A stretch of 64,000 nt of DNA from Dipylidium caninum (GCA_017562135.1 QEYB01000273.1:42271-106270), one strand, 5' to 3'. Shown: positions 33,936-44,760, numbered from the stretch's first letter. A program made the numbers and translations. Notes: a model not told the origin generated them from the sequence alone.

Positions 33936-34060
33936 TAGAGAGTCATAGTTACTCGATGGCGTCGACGGTGATGTTCGGGGACAGACGACTGAGCAGATGG
34001 GGTGTCACGGAGGCCGACACTTCGGCGAACTCTGTTTTCTCTGAGGCTCACTTTAATCCT
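33005..34060 (-). pseudogene. Three-exon family, copy G, split by foreign insert
   Basis: Exon 3 fragment 33005-33054 (VLRG, then broken), exon 2 about 33108-33363, and exon 1 in two parts: the distal part 33440-33496 (Ser-His-Glu-Ile and strand) and the diverged signal-peptide part about 33956-34010. About 460 nt of unrelated sequence separates them. Exon 2 reads Pro-Arg-Gln-Leu-Pro-Thr-Ile, so its cysteine is Arg; its donor GTAACG is gacaag. The start codon position reads GTG in place of ATG. Exon 3 is cut off and joined to the 32.7 kb block. The upstream module continues at 34020-34450 without a clear TATA box. Confidence 0.7.
33497..33955 (+). pseudogene. Inserted coding fragment, Trp/acidic-rich C-terminal tail
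   Basis: Sits inside exon 1 of copy G in the opposite direction. The plus strand first reads SPFANQPSRTTYGSLSPEAD and a Ser/Asp-rich stretch to Asp-Gly-Trp-Gly, then shifts frame at a run of five G (near 33605) and continues KLESDDWWNSKWDASDDG, GGWNNERGN and ends Ala-Leu-Arg-Asp-Tyr-stop at 33790. About 160 nt of possible 3' untranslated sequence follows. Tails with DDWW and GWG repeats occur in SCY1-like pseudokinases and ArfGAP proteins; this assignment is tentative. The frameshift and isolated position mark it as a displaced gene end, not a working gene. Confidence 0.45.
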
Positions 34061-34450
34061 CCCCACTAATGGGCAATTTGTGTAGAAATGTACTAGTTCA
34101 GCTGGTTCGGAGTGTATGTGCTAATGTTTGCTCACGTCGCGTCGCAGGCACAGGGATAGTTGAAATTATCATTATTAGACCAGAAATACTGATTTTGACT
34201 ATCTTTGTTGACCTCCCAAACATGCCCCAATTTCGCGGCCTGCTGAAATAAGAGGATGATGCTTTGCCATGGAGGTGGTGAGAGTTCAAGTGAGTCCCCT
34301 GGTGGCGTTACTGGAGTTTGCTCAATTAGGAGAATGAGCAGTTTGTTGTATCGCTCACAAATATCTTCCTCTAAATATACATATGTGATCCCACAATATA
34401 TATTGCTGCCCTTCTCCCGAACTACTTAAGTTGATTTACTGAGCTCTCCA
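34020..34450 (-). promoter_or_regulatory. Family upstream module belonging to copy G
   Basis: Contains the leader (minus strand gaactctg region), ttgctcacgtcgcgtcgca, the ATACTG motif and the distal block ending in gatatatattgctgcc-like text, in the same order as 27159-27590. The TATA box is not recognisable. It is separated from most of its gene by the 33497-33955 insert. Confidence 0.55.
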
Positions 34451-34979
34451 CAACCACTTCTTGCTGTCATAATCGGGCTCGACATAACTCCACCGCTGGT
34501 GTAGTCTCGACGTCATTCCATCATTTGCAGATGACTTTCTTCAGTCCTTCAACACCTACATACACACCCCAACAGCTATTCCAACAGCGGTAATTGCCAC
34601 TACGTTAGCGAAGGAAACGGAAATTGATGTTTCTCGTCTGACATATTGTTTAACAGGTGGCATTGATGCAGCTATGTGGTGAGTGGCCGCCTGTAGTTGC
34701 ATACATCTCGAGGCATGTCGTCTCGAGATGAACCACAAAGCTCTGACGGCACCGAGACTAGATAAAATCTGCATTAGTGAAATCTATACTTCGTAGAAGA
34801 TTAGTCACGTTGAGACCATGGAACAGAGGATGTACACGAAAATTGAACAAGCTCAAACTCTTACTTCTCCCGACAGGAGGGGACCTTCATCATGCAGTTC
34901 GGAGTACTCGTTCACTTAGATGGTGCTCATGAGGATAAGCAACCTCAGATGCGATTTGTTGATATATCCATGATGTCGG

Positions 34980-35440
34980 TACTGTCGACTTGGCTTTCTC
35001 AGCTGCAGCAGTATGCATCTCAGCGCGTAAAGCGAGCTATCCTCACAAAGACACACACCTCCAAAGTTAGTAACATGCTCATTCGTGAAAGATCCAAAAC
35101 ACGACACGTGCTGGTCTATGGGGAAAAATCCACGTTGGGGACAGTCTGGATTGAAGATTTTGACTTACCGGAAGTTTTCAGTTTCAGTGGTAGCTGAGTG
35201 GCGTCCATGCGACCCCGTTACCCCAACTCAAGAGATTCCGCGGCCAGATGTACGCTTCTCACTTCAGTGTAGACGAAAGCATTGACGGCTCTGTGGCTTA
35301 AATGTACTAACAAACCCTGTGATTTCGCTAACATTTGGAATGCACGAAACTATTCATGGATACAAACTAGAAGGACCTTAACATACGCTGAAGACTTTTA
35401 TAACAGCGATGTGCGTCCTCCACGTAGCTCGTCAACGAAT
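34980..35440 (+). pseudogene. Diverged family member R, exons 2-3
   Basis: Exon 2 (about 34999-35240) contains MLIRERSKTRHVLVYGEKST, which aligns residue for residue with MLIGDFSRTRHLVADVEKST of copy A, then a stop in the strand that follows. Exon 3 (about 35262-35440) starts after cttcag and contains IWNARNYSWIQTRRTLTYAEDF, to be compared with VLEAKNYGVLDRVEDVSLAN of gene F. Frames do not connect through the expected splice sites and the exon 2 donor is lost. No exon 1 was found. An old pseudogene. Confidence 0.5.
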
Positions 35441-36220
35441 TTTAAACACCCAAATGCTAACAGTTCTTCAATGTCTTCCTCTATTTCACACTTACCGAAC
35501 AATGTAGTGGTTTCCACCATTGTGCCCTCTTTTTCACACCCTCCATTCGCCTGTGATAAGTGGTCCCTGTCCGACGACAGGTCACACTGGGTTATAAGAA
35601 GTTGGCATCCCGAAAGCGAGAATTCCAGTGCGCGTCTGTGTTTTCCCTCTTACTCCTTCGCCATGGCCCCAAGAATTGTTTATCTTGACACAAACATCAG
35701 TTTATTTATGCAATGCTAACCGATTAAGTGCACCCGCTTATCTCTAGTGATCTCTTCATTTCATGGCGACTGCTTCATGATGTCCATCCACATTCCCAAT
35801 CTTCTTTTTACCGCCCCGAAGGCCACTATTCCAGTTGATGTGATCCAGACAATAAGCGACTTATATTTCAATTCCCGAACTAGTTTGTCACTAACTGAAT
35901 CGCAAACTTTAAAATCTCGACGGCTAAATATTTGATGATGTTGGCGACATTACGATGAAACTCACAACTTGCAATGATCCACGATTCACGGAAAGTTGTC
36001 AGGTTTCAGTCAGTTGCGTCGATATTTCTCCCCACACCTGCTAGGCACCGAGAGTGACAGAAGCCCGCTTTACCGACATTTTACTCCAAAAGCGAAGTAA
36101 ATTCAGAAGTAACTCGAGATAGTCATGTCAGTATACGCGTTAATGAGCCGCCAACGGCAGAGGCTGCTGTGGTTTGGCTGAAGAAGAAGGTCTTGATGAG
36201 ACGGCTTCACTGGCCGTTGG
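35441..36220. other. Stretch without a recognised gene
   Basis: The frame of 35282-35719 is a read-through of the relic exon above. Beyond it only short frames are seen. Confidence 0.4.
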
Positions 36221-36339
36221 TTGCGCAGTAGGGGTTACGCCAAGTTGAGGTATCGGCAAACATCACGAGGGCACTCGAGTGAACCCCTAAGGCCTAAGTA
36301 CGAGTTAGCGCCGATAAATAGTGAGTCAGTCAAGGGAGG

Positions 36340-36472
36340 GTGGCTCATAGTGGGCACCTCACACAGTGATGATTTCCCCCAAATCACGCGGATAGGACAG
36401 TGCCTGGGTATAACAGACGAGCGCACTCGCCTCAGTCTACTGCTGCGCCAAACTAACGTCGTCAGACAGTGA
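36340..36472 (+). pseudogene. Exon-3-like fragment with Cys-Leu-Gly-x-Thr-Asp core
   Basis: Part of an open frame 36221-36472. Reads IGQCLGITDERTRLSLLL and stops after Asn-Val-Val-Arg-Gln. It shares its core with the frames at 4850-5233 and 60930-61080. It lies downstream of gene K in the opposite direction. Confidence 0.35.
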
Positions 36473-36505
36473 GCAGTCGTTCATTATCATTGAAACAGGA
36501 ACGCT

Positions 36506-36511
36506 TTATTG
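36506..36511 (-). terminator. Poly(A) signal of gene K
   Basis: Minus-strand AATAAA in cctcaataaagcg, about 60 nt after the stop codon. Confidence 0.7.
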
Positions 36512-36570
36512 AGGGAGAGAAGCGGCTACAAAGGGGAGGGAGAGAGATGGAAATCAGCGCAGTGGGCAGG

Positions 36571-37298
36571 TCACTGCATCACACGACAGGATGCACCTGA
36601 AATGAACTTCTTAAACCTGCACAAAATTGCCATTCGCATTGTTTCCTTCCAATCGAGGAAATGGCTCATGACGACTGTATCCTGCACCGTGTGGTTCCAA
36701 GTACTCATCACGGAAACCTCGCCTGATGATTCGTTATATCGCAACAGCCCGCTGAACCGCCATTGGAGAATGGTATAGGCACCATTAAAACGCCTGGGAG
36801 AGACAAGAGAGAAGACGCCAAATACCATCAGTGTATCAGAACTTACCGGAGATTTATGTCATTTGGTATGAAGTAATTTAAAGACAGCCTTTCGAGAAGT
36901 GTGGAAAACTCAAACGTCTCGTTTTTCGGCACGCCATTGACCAACGAGGTCTTCAAGGTGACGTTGTTCCAATCAGTCCACCAAACGAGTCCATTTACAC
37001 TGTCCTCTATCAGCATGTAGCGGAAAAATCCGAAGATCAGATACTCGATGATACTGGAGACATCATGCTGATAATCGACAATCTTCGACAGCCTACACAG
37101 TCCTGAAAGACACGAAAGACATTCGCAAACCAAACGGATGTTGTAGGGGCGGATGAAGCAAAGGAGGTAACCTGTGAGAATTTGGCTGTCGTTCACGCGC
37201 AGTATCAATTCTGTCTCGTGTGGCCCTGTGCAATAGGCAACAACACTGACAAGGCAAGGCAGCAAAGCTAGCAGACAGGCTACCAAATGAGCCGACAT
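36571..37298 (-). CDS. Small secreted protein, three-exon family, divergent gene K (intact)
   Basis: Exon 1 37172-37298 (127 nt), exon 2 36847-37102 (256 nt) and exon 3 36571-36793 (223 nt): the same lengths and phases (1, 2) as D and F although little amino-acid identity remains. Introns are 69 and 53 nt, with donors acag/gttacc and ccg/gtaagt and acceptors tttcag and tcccag. Product 201 residues: signal peptide MSAHLVACLLALLPCLVSVV, then Tyr-Cys-Thr-Gly-Pro-His-Glu-Thr. Exon 2 has Gly-Leu-Cys-Arg-Leu, a helix-like part, and WWTDWNNVTLKTSL. Exon 3 has NGAYTILQWRFSG and GEVSVMSTWNH, ending Ser-Cys-Arg-Val-Met-Gln. Sequons at NNVT, NETF and NESS suggest N-glycosylation. The TATA box lies at 37345-37352, and an AATAAA follows the stop. 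Likely a functional gene; function unknown. Confidence 0.85.
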
Positions 37299-37500
37299 CG
37301 TGGAAAGAGGCTGGTTTTCCGTAAGTCTGCTCCAAGTAAGGATGTTTATATACGCTCTGAGGCTGACGCAATTTCAAGAAAATGTGAGTTTAGACTGCTT
37401 ATTGGACTTGCGTCATTCTTTGATGACCGCCCCCCTAGCCAGTTGGAGCAAACGCGACATGAGGTCCACCCTGGGAAAGCTGTTGTTTGTACTTATTTCC
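37299..37500 (-). promoter_or_regulatory. Promoter of gene K
   Basis: The minus strand has tatataaa at 37345-37352, about 47 nt before the ATG. The block 37390-37490 is repeated in the same orientation at 42430-42520 (landmarks tttagactgctt and gaggtccaccct), where no exon 1 is found. Its sequence differs from the A/F upstream module. Confidence 0.6.
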
Positions 37501-38039
37501 TCTTAATCCCAAGTCCCGATACACCCGTCGAAAGTAATTGAGAGAAATATCGGAGCACTCTTCAAGAAATGCGCTGACAAAGAAGGCAAAGCCCAACTGT
37601 GTGGCAATCTGAATTTACCTTGCCAATCTCGTGGCGGGAGGTCTATAGCCCATACGCACGGAGAATTAGCTGGTGCAAATAAACGAAGAGGGTGCCCACG
37701 TAAACGATTACTGAGCGCTCTTAGTAGACCGGACATGCCACCGAGGCAAGGCAGTACGCCATGCTGTTCTCAAACAAGCGGACCAGCAAATGGCATCGAA
37801 TGAGGCAGGAATAAATGTGTTACCATAAAAATCCACCATTATTGGTTAAATGACATGTTCGTTTCAACCGCACACCACCACACTACGGTACGCAATTCGA
37901 TCTCGCCTTCCGAGCTTCCTCCCTTTCTACTTCACTCATACCACAATTATGTTATACTTCCTCAACAAATGCCCACCACTTCGGAACAAAGGCTTACGGT
38001 GTAACGCGGTTTTGGGATTTTCTGCAGACACAATGCGAA

Positions 38040-38442
38040 CTATGTACACACCCTTCGACGTTCATGGTCGGATGCCAGTGAGGAAGTTCGAGGAGTTATC
38101 ATTAAGACGACTACTCCAATTACTGACATCTATTGCTTGAGATACCGACAAATAGCCTTCGTGGACGCTTACCTCAATGAGAATGTCTCTGGAGGTTTCA
38201 TTCATGCGTCAAGTGCCCCGCAATCCTCGTCATTTCCTTATTTATAGCGTCAATTTTCGGTAAATGCAGAGAGTGAACGACGCAACAATTGTGCTCTGCA
38301 TCACGCGGAAAAATGGTGCGAAGTCAACTTTATGCAGAGGAGAGGCGGAAAGAAGAAGAGGCGTCGGTTGAGTTGCATGCAATGCTGTAGAGCAATCGGG
38401 AACGGTGACAGGGAAAGGGAGGGAGGCAAGTGAGGCGGCCAT
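38040..38442 (-). pseudogene. Diverged family member W, exons 1-2
   Basis: Exon 1 from ATG 38442: MAASLASLPFPVTVPD then Cys-Ser-Thr-Ala-Leu-His-Ala-Thr, a clear match to the family mature start. Its end, Ser-Pro-Leu-His-Lys, is followed by gttgac, a possible donor at the same place where related relics have actgac or gctgac. Exon 2 (from about 38300 down) has Leu-Cys-Ile-Tyr, then, after a shift, NKEMTRIAGHLTHE, matching KHQDIMRVAKHLTYE of gene D, with several frame breaks. No exon 3 recognised. Pseudogene. Confidence 0.55.
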
Positions 38443-39059
38443 CCAGTGGGTTGTCACGTTGAAGTGACTCGGATTCGTCAAAGTCCGTCTCATTCATAAG
38501 CACTGAAACACACATAGGAGGCAAGATTTGGCCTCTGTGTGCATGTTGCTGTCTTGTGCCCTTTCATCACACCGTGGACAGCGTCTGAACTTGTTAATCA
38601 GGCACGGTATCTCCGATCGGATCTTGGATGTATACGTGCAAAAAGTGGTTTCCAGTATCCTTTTTGTCCTACCAAAAGTAGACAGTGTGAAGTGATATAG
38701 GGAGAAGTTTTAAAACTCACATTTCGTGCTCATTCTACCGCGGTACTCAAGGAGACCCGCCTGATCTGTGCCGCTACAATCGGAAGTCTCGAAAGTGGTG
38801 GAAGCGTCAGTTAATGTTGGAATCGCAGGTGTCGCTTGTGCGAAATGTGTGCCAGTGTGGCTGTAGGAGTAGAAGGACTGACGACAGTCACCCACAGCCG
38901 ATGAAATGGTGTGTGTATATCGAGCAAGCGAACGAAGGTGGCGACTCATAGTGTGGCGAGTAAGGTGAGAAAGCATGAGGCTCGCGCTTCCAGCTGGGGA
39001 CAATAGCCTCCTGCGAAGAGTGGGCATCCAACAGAGATTGAATGAGACAAAGAGGCGAC

Positions 39060-41360
39060 AAAGACGACTAGTTTTCCTTCATCAAATCGTCACTCGTCAT
39101 GAGAACACTGTCCCACAAGAGGTTCTACCGCGCGACTAGCCCTCATATCTCCCCGGTTGACAGTACACAAGGGGAAATTAGCGGCTAACGGGGAGAAGAC
39201 CTAGTAAAATTAACCCACTGCGGACTGACAGACCGCTCTGTGACGCATGCCAACATAACTTTTCATCACTCTTCTGAAAACAAACCATGAAATGCTTTGA
39301 TCTTGAACATCCATAAAACGGACTTCATGATGCGTTCTGACTATGTCTGTCAGAGCAAGAGAGAAGGCCAACTGAGGCCGATGAACTAACTTATGGAGAC
39401 AAAAATAAGGGAGATGTTGTGCGTCACTGGGTACAGCCTCATGAGCAAAGGCGTTGGCTGATACGTCAGACCTTCTTATGCCCTTCTGTGAATGAACTTG
39501 GGTGAAAGCTCTCCGTTAAAGAGATTATGGTGAAAACTGTCGGAATGGGTGAAAGAGTATGACAAGAAGAAAAATCGTGTGCTTGTTAGTGTTCCACAAA
39601 GTGAAAGGTGGTCCAGGATAATCTGTTGAACCAACTAAAATGTCGAATGTATGGGGAGCCCGTACCAGGACATTCATTACAAACTCTGTAGGCTCTGGTT
39701 AGATTTGTTAGTAGACCTCAAATTGGTGAAAAAAGTGGGACCTAGATTGCTCTTACTAAGAAGGTAGTTAGAAACGTGCCACTTGAAGTCCGACGACCAG
39801 CTTACATTGGTCCGATAATGCAATGAAATGGTATAAAAACGCACTACCACGCTCACGCTCCTGGTTAACATGCGTCCACCTCTACAGCGTAAAAGCGATA
39901 AGAAGAATATGGAAAATATTCATTTTCAGGTGAAAATTGAGGTAGTCTTTGCTTTAACGTAAAGATTCCCGAAGACCACTTCAACGTTATTCTTTACTCG
40001 CCATCCGAGTCCTGTGAGGACTCATTGTTCATAAGAACGCACTAGTTTGTTAGGGGAAAAATCATCATTCGGCCTTGCCTATTAGACGAGACTGAGGTCA
40101 ATTTCGATGGGAAGTATTTTATGTGCCCTGTGGTAAGTAGGCGGGGAGGACAATTCTCATTTTGCTAGAAGGCGGGGGGAAAATTCTCATCTTGCCAGAA
40201 GCGAGAGAGTTATGCGGAAAATAGAAACACGGATGTGTTCATGTCAATGTGAAGGATAGCAGGGCTGTTCACAGACCTGATCTCTTCCGTAATTTCATCA
40301 TTCAAACATCGGTGAATTCCAATTCGTTGTCCTCAAGCACAACAATCCTTAACTGCTACGTTAAAAGTAGGGATAACAGGAATTCTGCTCTACTCATTTC
40401 ACACACAAGCGTGTTGTCTCGAAGCATTCATTTGTGAGATGAAGTTGAGGTTGTAGCATGGGTTCTACGCGCTGACAGGAGGAGTTTGTGAATCCGTCCT
40501 CCGCCACTCTGGCACCATTTGGAATGGTGAAATGAATAGCCCGTTAACATGATCATCTGAGCCACATGCGATTCCACCGGGGTTTCGGGATGACGTGTGG
40601 TCAAAAGAGAGTTATGTCGGCGTCTCTCCCTTACTGGGATGAGGAAGAGATGCCGACAGAACCGTGGAAACCACCAGTCGAAAGTAGTCGTCAAACCTCA
40701 GCTTGCTCTAGTTTCCACTCTCGCACAAGGCGAGTAGTTAGTCTTTCTCTTCATCCAGATTAATTTCACTATAGCAAAAATTGAATTCGCAAAGTCTAGC
40801 AGAAGTCGGAGCAGAACAACCATCTTGGCATAATTGCATACATTAGAAGGTACCATTACCGACTTTTGTGGTTTGTGAGGTACCTGGGAGCGATGAGTGA
40901 ACTGCCATCAAACAACGGTAAATGGGAAGAACAATTTAATTTGCTGAACTACCTCCAGACAAACATCCTTCGACAGCTGGCAAGAATTTCACCTCCTACT
41001 GCATCTTAGCAGTGTTGCTGATACGCGATTTCGGTAGAGCAAGAATTGTGTCGAAGTGACGTGCTGACAGCAGCTCCTAATATCAGGCAACTTGGAGGCG
41101 AGAAAAGGAGAGCCTTAAGGTGCTAATCGGCATATTACTTCGTAATTCTAAAATAGAAAGCGACATCAAAGAGTTATTCGACATGAACTGGAATTACATG
41201 ATGTCGGACACGGCTCTTGGTGTCAGTTTTCCCACCCCACAGGTTCGGAGCAAATGGCATTTGTGAGCAACTTAAGACGTTCATTTCATGTGTCTCTTTG
41301 CGTTGGGCACGAGAGACCCAAACTGAACTCCTCTCATTTGTAATGGACCATTTCTTCCTT
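39060..41360. repeat. Second inverted duplication, right copy
   Basis: Reverse complement of 13855-15095, interrupted by 39676-40728, which is absent from the partner. Within that extra part 40050-40300 resembles 28360-28530 of the right arm, so it is itself duplicated material. Confidence 0.72.
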
Positions 41361-41527
41361 GAGTGCAAAAAACAACTCCTCACTCTCTGGCAACGAATCT
41401 GAGGGAAAAACTCCATCTGCCACACAAAAGACCAATCTTTGAAAGTTTCCCCTTGAGGACGATATTTAGAGTGGCTTTTTCGACAACATTAACTTATCGT
41501 AACTGAAGCAAATCATAAAATATAGCA

Positions 41528-42154
41528 TTGATGCGGTTAGATGGTAAGTGGTCGTTTTCGCCATCCTCATCTCGAGGCGGACTAGACTTCAGCTCAGTCG
41601 CCATACGGTGGCTGTGCTCTCTGGCCAAGTGCCAAGGCACTGCCAACCTCAAAGTATTCGCTCCAATGTTCGGCAATTTTCCTCGACACCGTAAGACCTC
41701 CCCAGCTTACGAACACACCTGCCGAAACGGAACAGGACAGACACATCCGTACGCACATTATCGTAACTTCCTGCCATCCGCCTTCATCGATGCCCCCCCC
41801 CCCCGGCAGTTGATGTTTATTGCCAATCAACGAACAAAGCTACAGATTGGCGGCGCGGCATGTGGTCTGAAAAGACATGAGACATGCTTCGAAGCCCAAA
41901 GAGGTCTATTTGGAAAGTACACCGAAAGTATGACAGCAAAAGGCCTTCTCGTGAGCACAAGGGTTGGGTTCATACACTGCTTGTCAGCCTCGAGTCAAGA
42001 CATGTTATTAATCAGGCTCGACGGCAAAAGGTGGGGGTATGGCTATGTTCTCGTTGGGCAGACGGGTAGTTCCGAGTTCCTTTCCCTCGCTCACCACCTC
42101 ATCAGTCACATAATCGTGGGACTATGGAAATCACCTATGAAGATCGTAAGATGA
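41528..42154 (+). other. Longest open frame in the window, probably not a gene
   Basis: 208 codons open by chance or relic. It crosses a run of 12 C (41793-41804) and its last 30 codons are the EFLSLAHHLISHIIV block also found at 15864-16061. There is no domain, signal peptide or consistent paralogue over its length. Confidence 0.35.
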
Positions 42155-42399
42155 TGCATTGTATTGTTACAGCCTTCCAAATAGTAACTTGAAGACGCAG
42201 AGGTAAAGTATATCATATTGCTCAAGCCAAAAAACCCCTGTGTCCGTGTAATATCTAACTAAAGTGGTATTTACGGAAACCTTCAAAAGCCACCAAAAAG
42301 ATGACATTGTGAGGGAAGGTTCGTTTTCCTTGAGCTTCCTCTACGTGAGTCCACTCACATGTAATGCCACGAATGCATGGGTTTGCCGGTGTTATTTCA

Positions 42400-43660
42400 C
42401 TCATTGACCGCGTCACCCCCTAATTTAGACTGCTTGTAAGACTTGCGTCAGTCGTTGCTGACCGCCCCACCAACCAATTGTGGCAAACAACAAATGAGGT
42501 CCACCCTTGGAAGACTTTTGCCTTCACTATGGTTGTTTTGGGTCATTCATATTCCAAAATGCGGTATAAAACCCAAAAACCCCTGAAGCCATTCATTCTC
42601 GTCCCCGATTAACATCAGAGATTCAATTCAATGAGGGGTCGGTTGAGCAAGCAACTAGGCGCGCCCGATAGTCGTATGATCTAATGGATATGAGCCACAG
42701 AGCAGCTACTCAGCTTTTCAACATGTCAATGCAGGTGATCCGATGGCCTTTGTGACAGTGAGGCTAATGGAGGTGACGCACCAACAGAGTCGATTGTTCC
42801 GTTTTCCCTTACAGACTGTCTAAGTGATCCCGCACCTAGTGAAATCGCACGAATTTACCTCTGTCCCCTCATTTTTCGCCAGAGTCTTTAAATGCCGAAA
42901 GACTGGAAAGAGACTTTCAACTGGCAAACATTTCAGTCTCCCGTCGTTGACTTGGGCGACCAATTTCATGTGTCGAATCTGCAAATTGACGCCACATGCA
43001 CAACGACCTCGATGGAACCTCACTCGAAAAGGCACATTTTACAGCCGTATGTCGTGTAGATGCTAACAGTAAGGCATCAAATCCAGTGGCACGAGAAGCG
43101 CCCCTGAAGCCATGGACATGAGCGCACCCAGACGAGTGCATCGGGAAATCGCAATGTGCTGACGAGAAGGGTTGATGAGAAGGTTGTACATTATTGGAAA
43201 CGATTGAAAGTGTCTTCGGCTTTATCCTAAAGGCAAACTCTTAGTCGGACTTCGAATGCAGATAAGCATGCATATCCAAAGGCGGAGAAGGTAAGGTAAA
43301 TGAATAGTGAAAAACAGTGCAAGACCATGACAAAGAAACATTACACAGCAAAATCAAATACTACAAAGTATTCCTTTCCAAGTACGCATAGCACATTTAC
43401 AATCGTACGAGACTCCAACCAATTATGTCAGCTTTTGAACATTTACCACCACATGGGTTCTAGCAAAAATGTGGAACACACTGAGTGTGGGCTTTGCGAA
43501 GGCCTATTAGCGAGACGAGCAAACTACTGGTACCGCCACAGCCACCATAAGGGCTCCATTATACCACTGGAAATACCAGCCAGTCTGATAGAAGGGGACG
43601 GAAGCGGTAAAATATGATGATGACACGATGTAGGAATATACTGTGTGTTTGAAATGATTA
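42400..43660. other. No recognised gene; K-type promoter fragment at 42430-42520
   Basis: 42430-42520 resembles the upstream region of gene K. The rest shows short frames only. A frame at 42824-43066 has a few words in common with the 13.9 kb duplicated block (ISCVS-like, FMCRIC) but is not convincing. Confidence 0.4.
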
Positions 43661-43669
43661 GAAGAAATC

Positions 43670-44230
43670 ACTTGCTTCGCGTCCAATGGGAAAAACTGTC
43701 TTTACGAAAGTAAAAGGTTATTTCAGCAAGGTTCGCATTCGATCACGCAGTTTCGGCAGTCGTCCACTGCACTATGTGGCTGCATTCGGACCAGAAGCAT
43801 TTTATTCTACGTTTGCTGAATGACTGGTTTCACCAAGCTATCGGTAGCTGGCCATACCACCTACGAAGGCCAAATATTGTCTTGACTAAACAGCCATAAA
43901 CGCTCCCATAAATCCCAAAACTCACAGTTTGTGCGTGTTGATAGCTAAACAGGAAGTATATTGCGAACTCATATGTGCATGCAATCCGGATAGTATTTCA
44001 GCAAAAGAGCTTTCATAACACTTTCAGTACTACCGTTGAACGGTTTGGATTGTGGGTTTCGAAGTGCACTTTGGGACTAAGGAAAGGACAAAGAGATACC
44101 AACACACTTACAGAGGCCAAGGCGGAACCTTGTCTCGAAATATACTTATCTTCAACTGCTGTAAATTAGGTTTCTGTGCGTAACCAGTAGAATGAACTTC
44201 TTATTCGTCGTTAGATGAGAATCAGAATTC
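43670..44230. repeat. Dispersed block, copy at 43.7-44.2 kb
   Basis: Direct repeat of about 57400-57960 (landmarks gcgtccaatgg, tcgatcacgcag and aaatcccaaaactcac). A frame with GLWVSKCTLGL resembles the second segment of the 24434-24856 module. Confidence 0.65.
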
Positions 44231-44262
44231 GTAACTCACAGTACAGTATGGAGTGTACCATG

Positions 44263-44620
44263 ATGACCGTCTTATTTGTCCTTTTTATCGCCTCTTTTAC
44301 CCTTCCAACTTGCTTCAGTGAGTCGTTCGAAACGCATCCGAGGCTCCTTGTTTTCACCCCTTCACTGCATAAAACTGACTGCACTTCGTTGTGGCAACGC
44401 GCCCCATCACTGTTTCGTCACCCATGCCTCCGCACGCAACTCGCATTCTTCCTCCCACAATGCCTTCTCGTTGTCGTCGCGTTTGCCTTTTTGCTGCATA
44501 CATCAGGAGACGAAAATTGAAACCGATTTTCATGCTCAACAAATGTTGTCAGGACGTGATTTTCAGTTGCAATCACTGTTCTGTCTTGTTTTGGTGGTAC
44601 GACTCGGCTTGAGCAAAAAA
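44263..44620 (+). pseudogene. Diverged family member U, exons 1-2
   Basis: The first exon starts at ATG 44260 or 44263: MTVLFVLFIASFTLPTC is a good signal peptide, followed by Phe-Ser-Glu-Ser-Phe-Glu-Thr-His-Pro and LLVFTPSLHK. It aligns with exon 1 of the 23.6 and 24.9 kb relics. The donor site reads actgac, so the frame runs on through the former intron to 44520. Exon 2-like sequence starts near 44460 (Met-Pro-Ser-Arg-Cys-Arg-Arg). If translated as an unspliced frame it would give a secreted peptide of about 85 residues; this is speculative. Confidence 0.4.
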
Positions 44621-44718
44621 CCTACCGTGTCCGCTCTGCTGAACCTATACACTTTTCCCAAAGCGTGCATAAGTGGGGAAGGCTGAAAGAGACACTTGTA
44701 AAGTCAGAATTCAAGAAA

Positions 44719-44760
44719 ATGTCAGTTTTTTTGAGACAGCCTATCTGTTACACCCCCTGA
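44719..44760 (+). pseudogene. Orphan exon 1 start at 44.7 kb
   Basis: Upstream tatacacttttcccaaagcgtgcataagtg and ggctgaaagagacacttgtaaag match the promoter and leader of gene D with a weakened TATA box. ATG at 44719 is followed by MSVFLRQ and a stop after 13 codons. No further exon. Confidence 0.45.

Noticed and set aside
41528..42154. 208-codon open frame, the longest in the window
   Set aside because: It crosses a 12-C run, has no domain or signal peptide, and only its tail is repeated elsewhere. Probably a chance frame over relic sequence.
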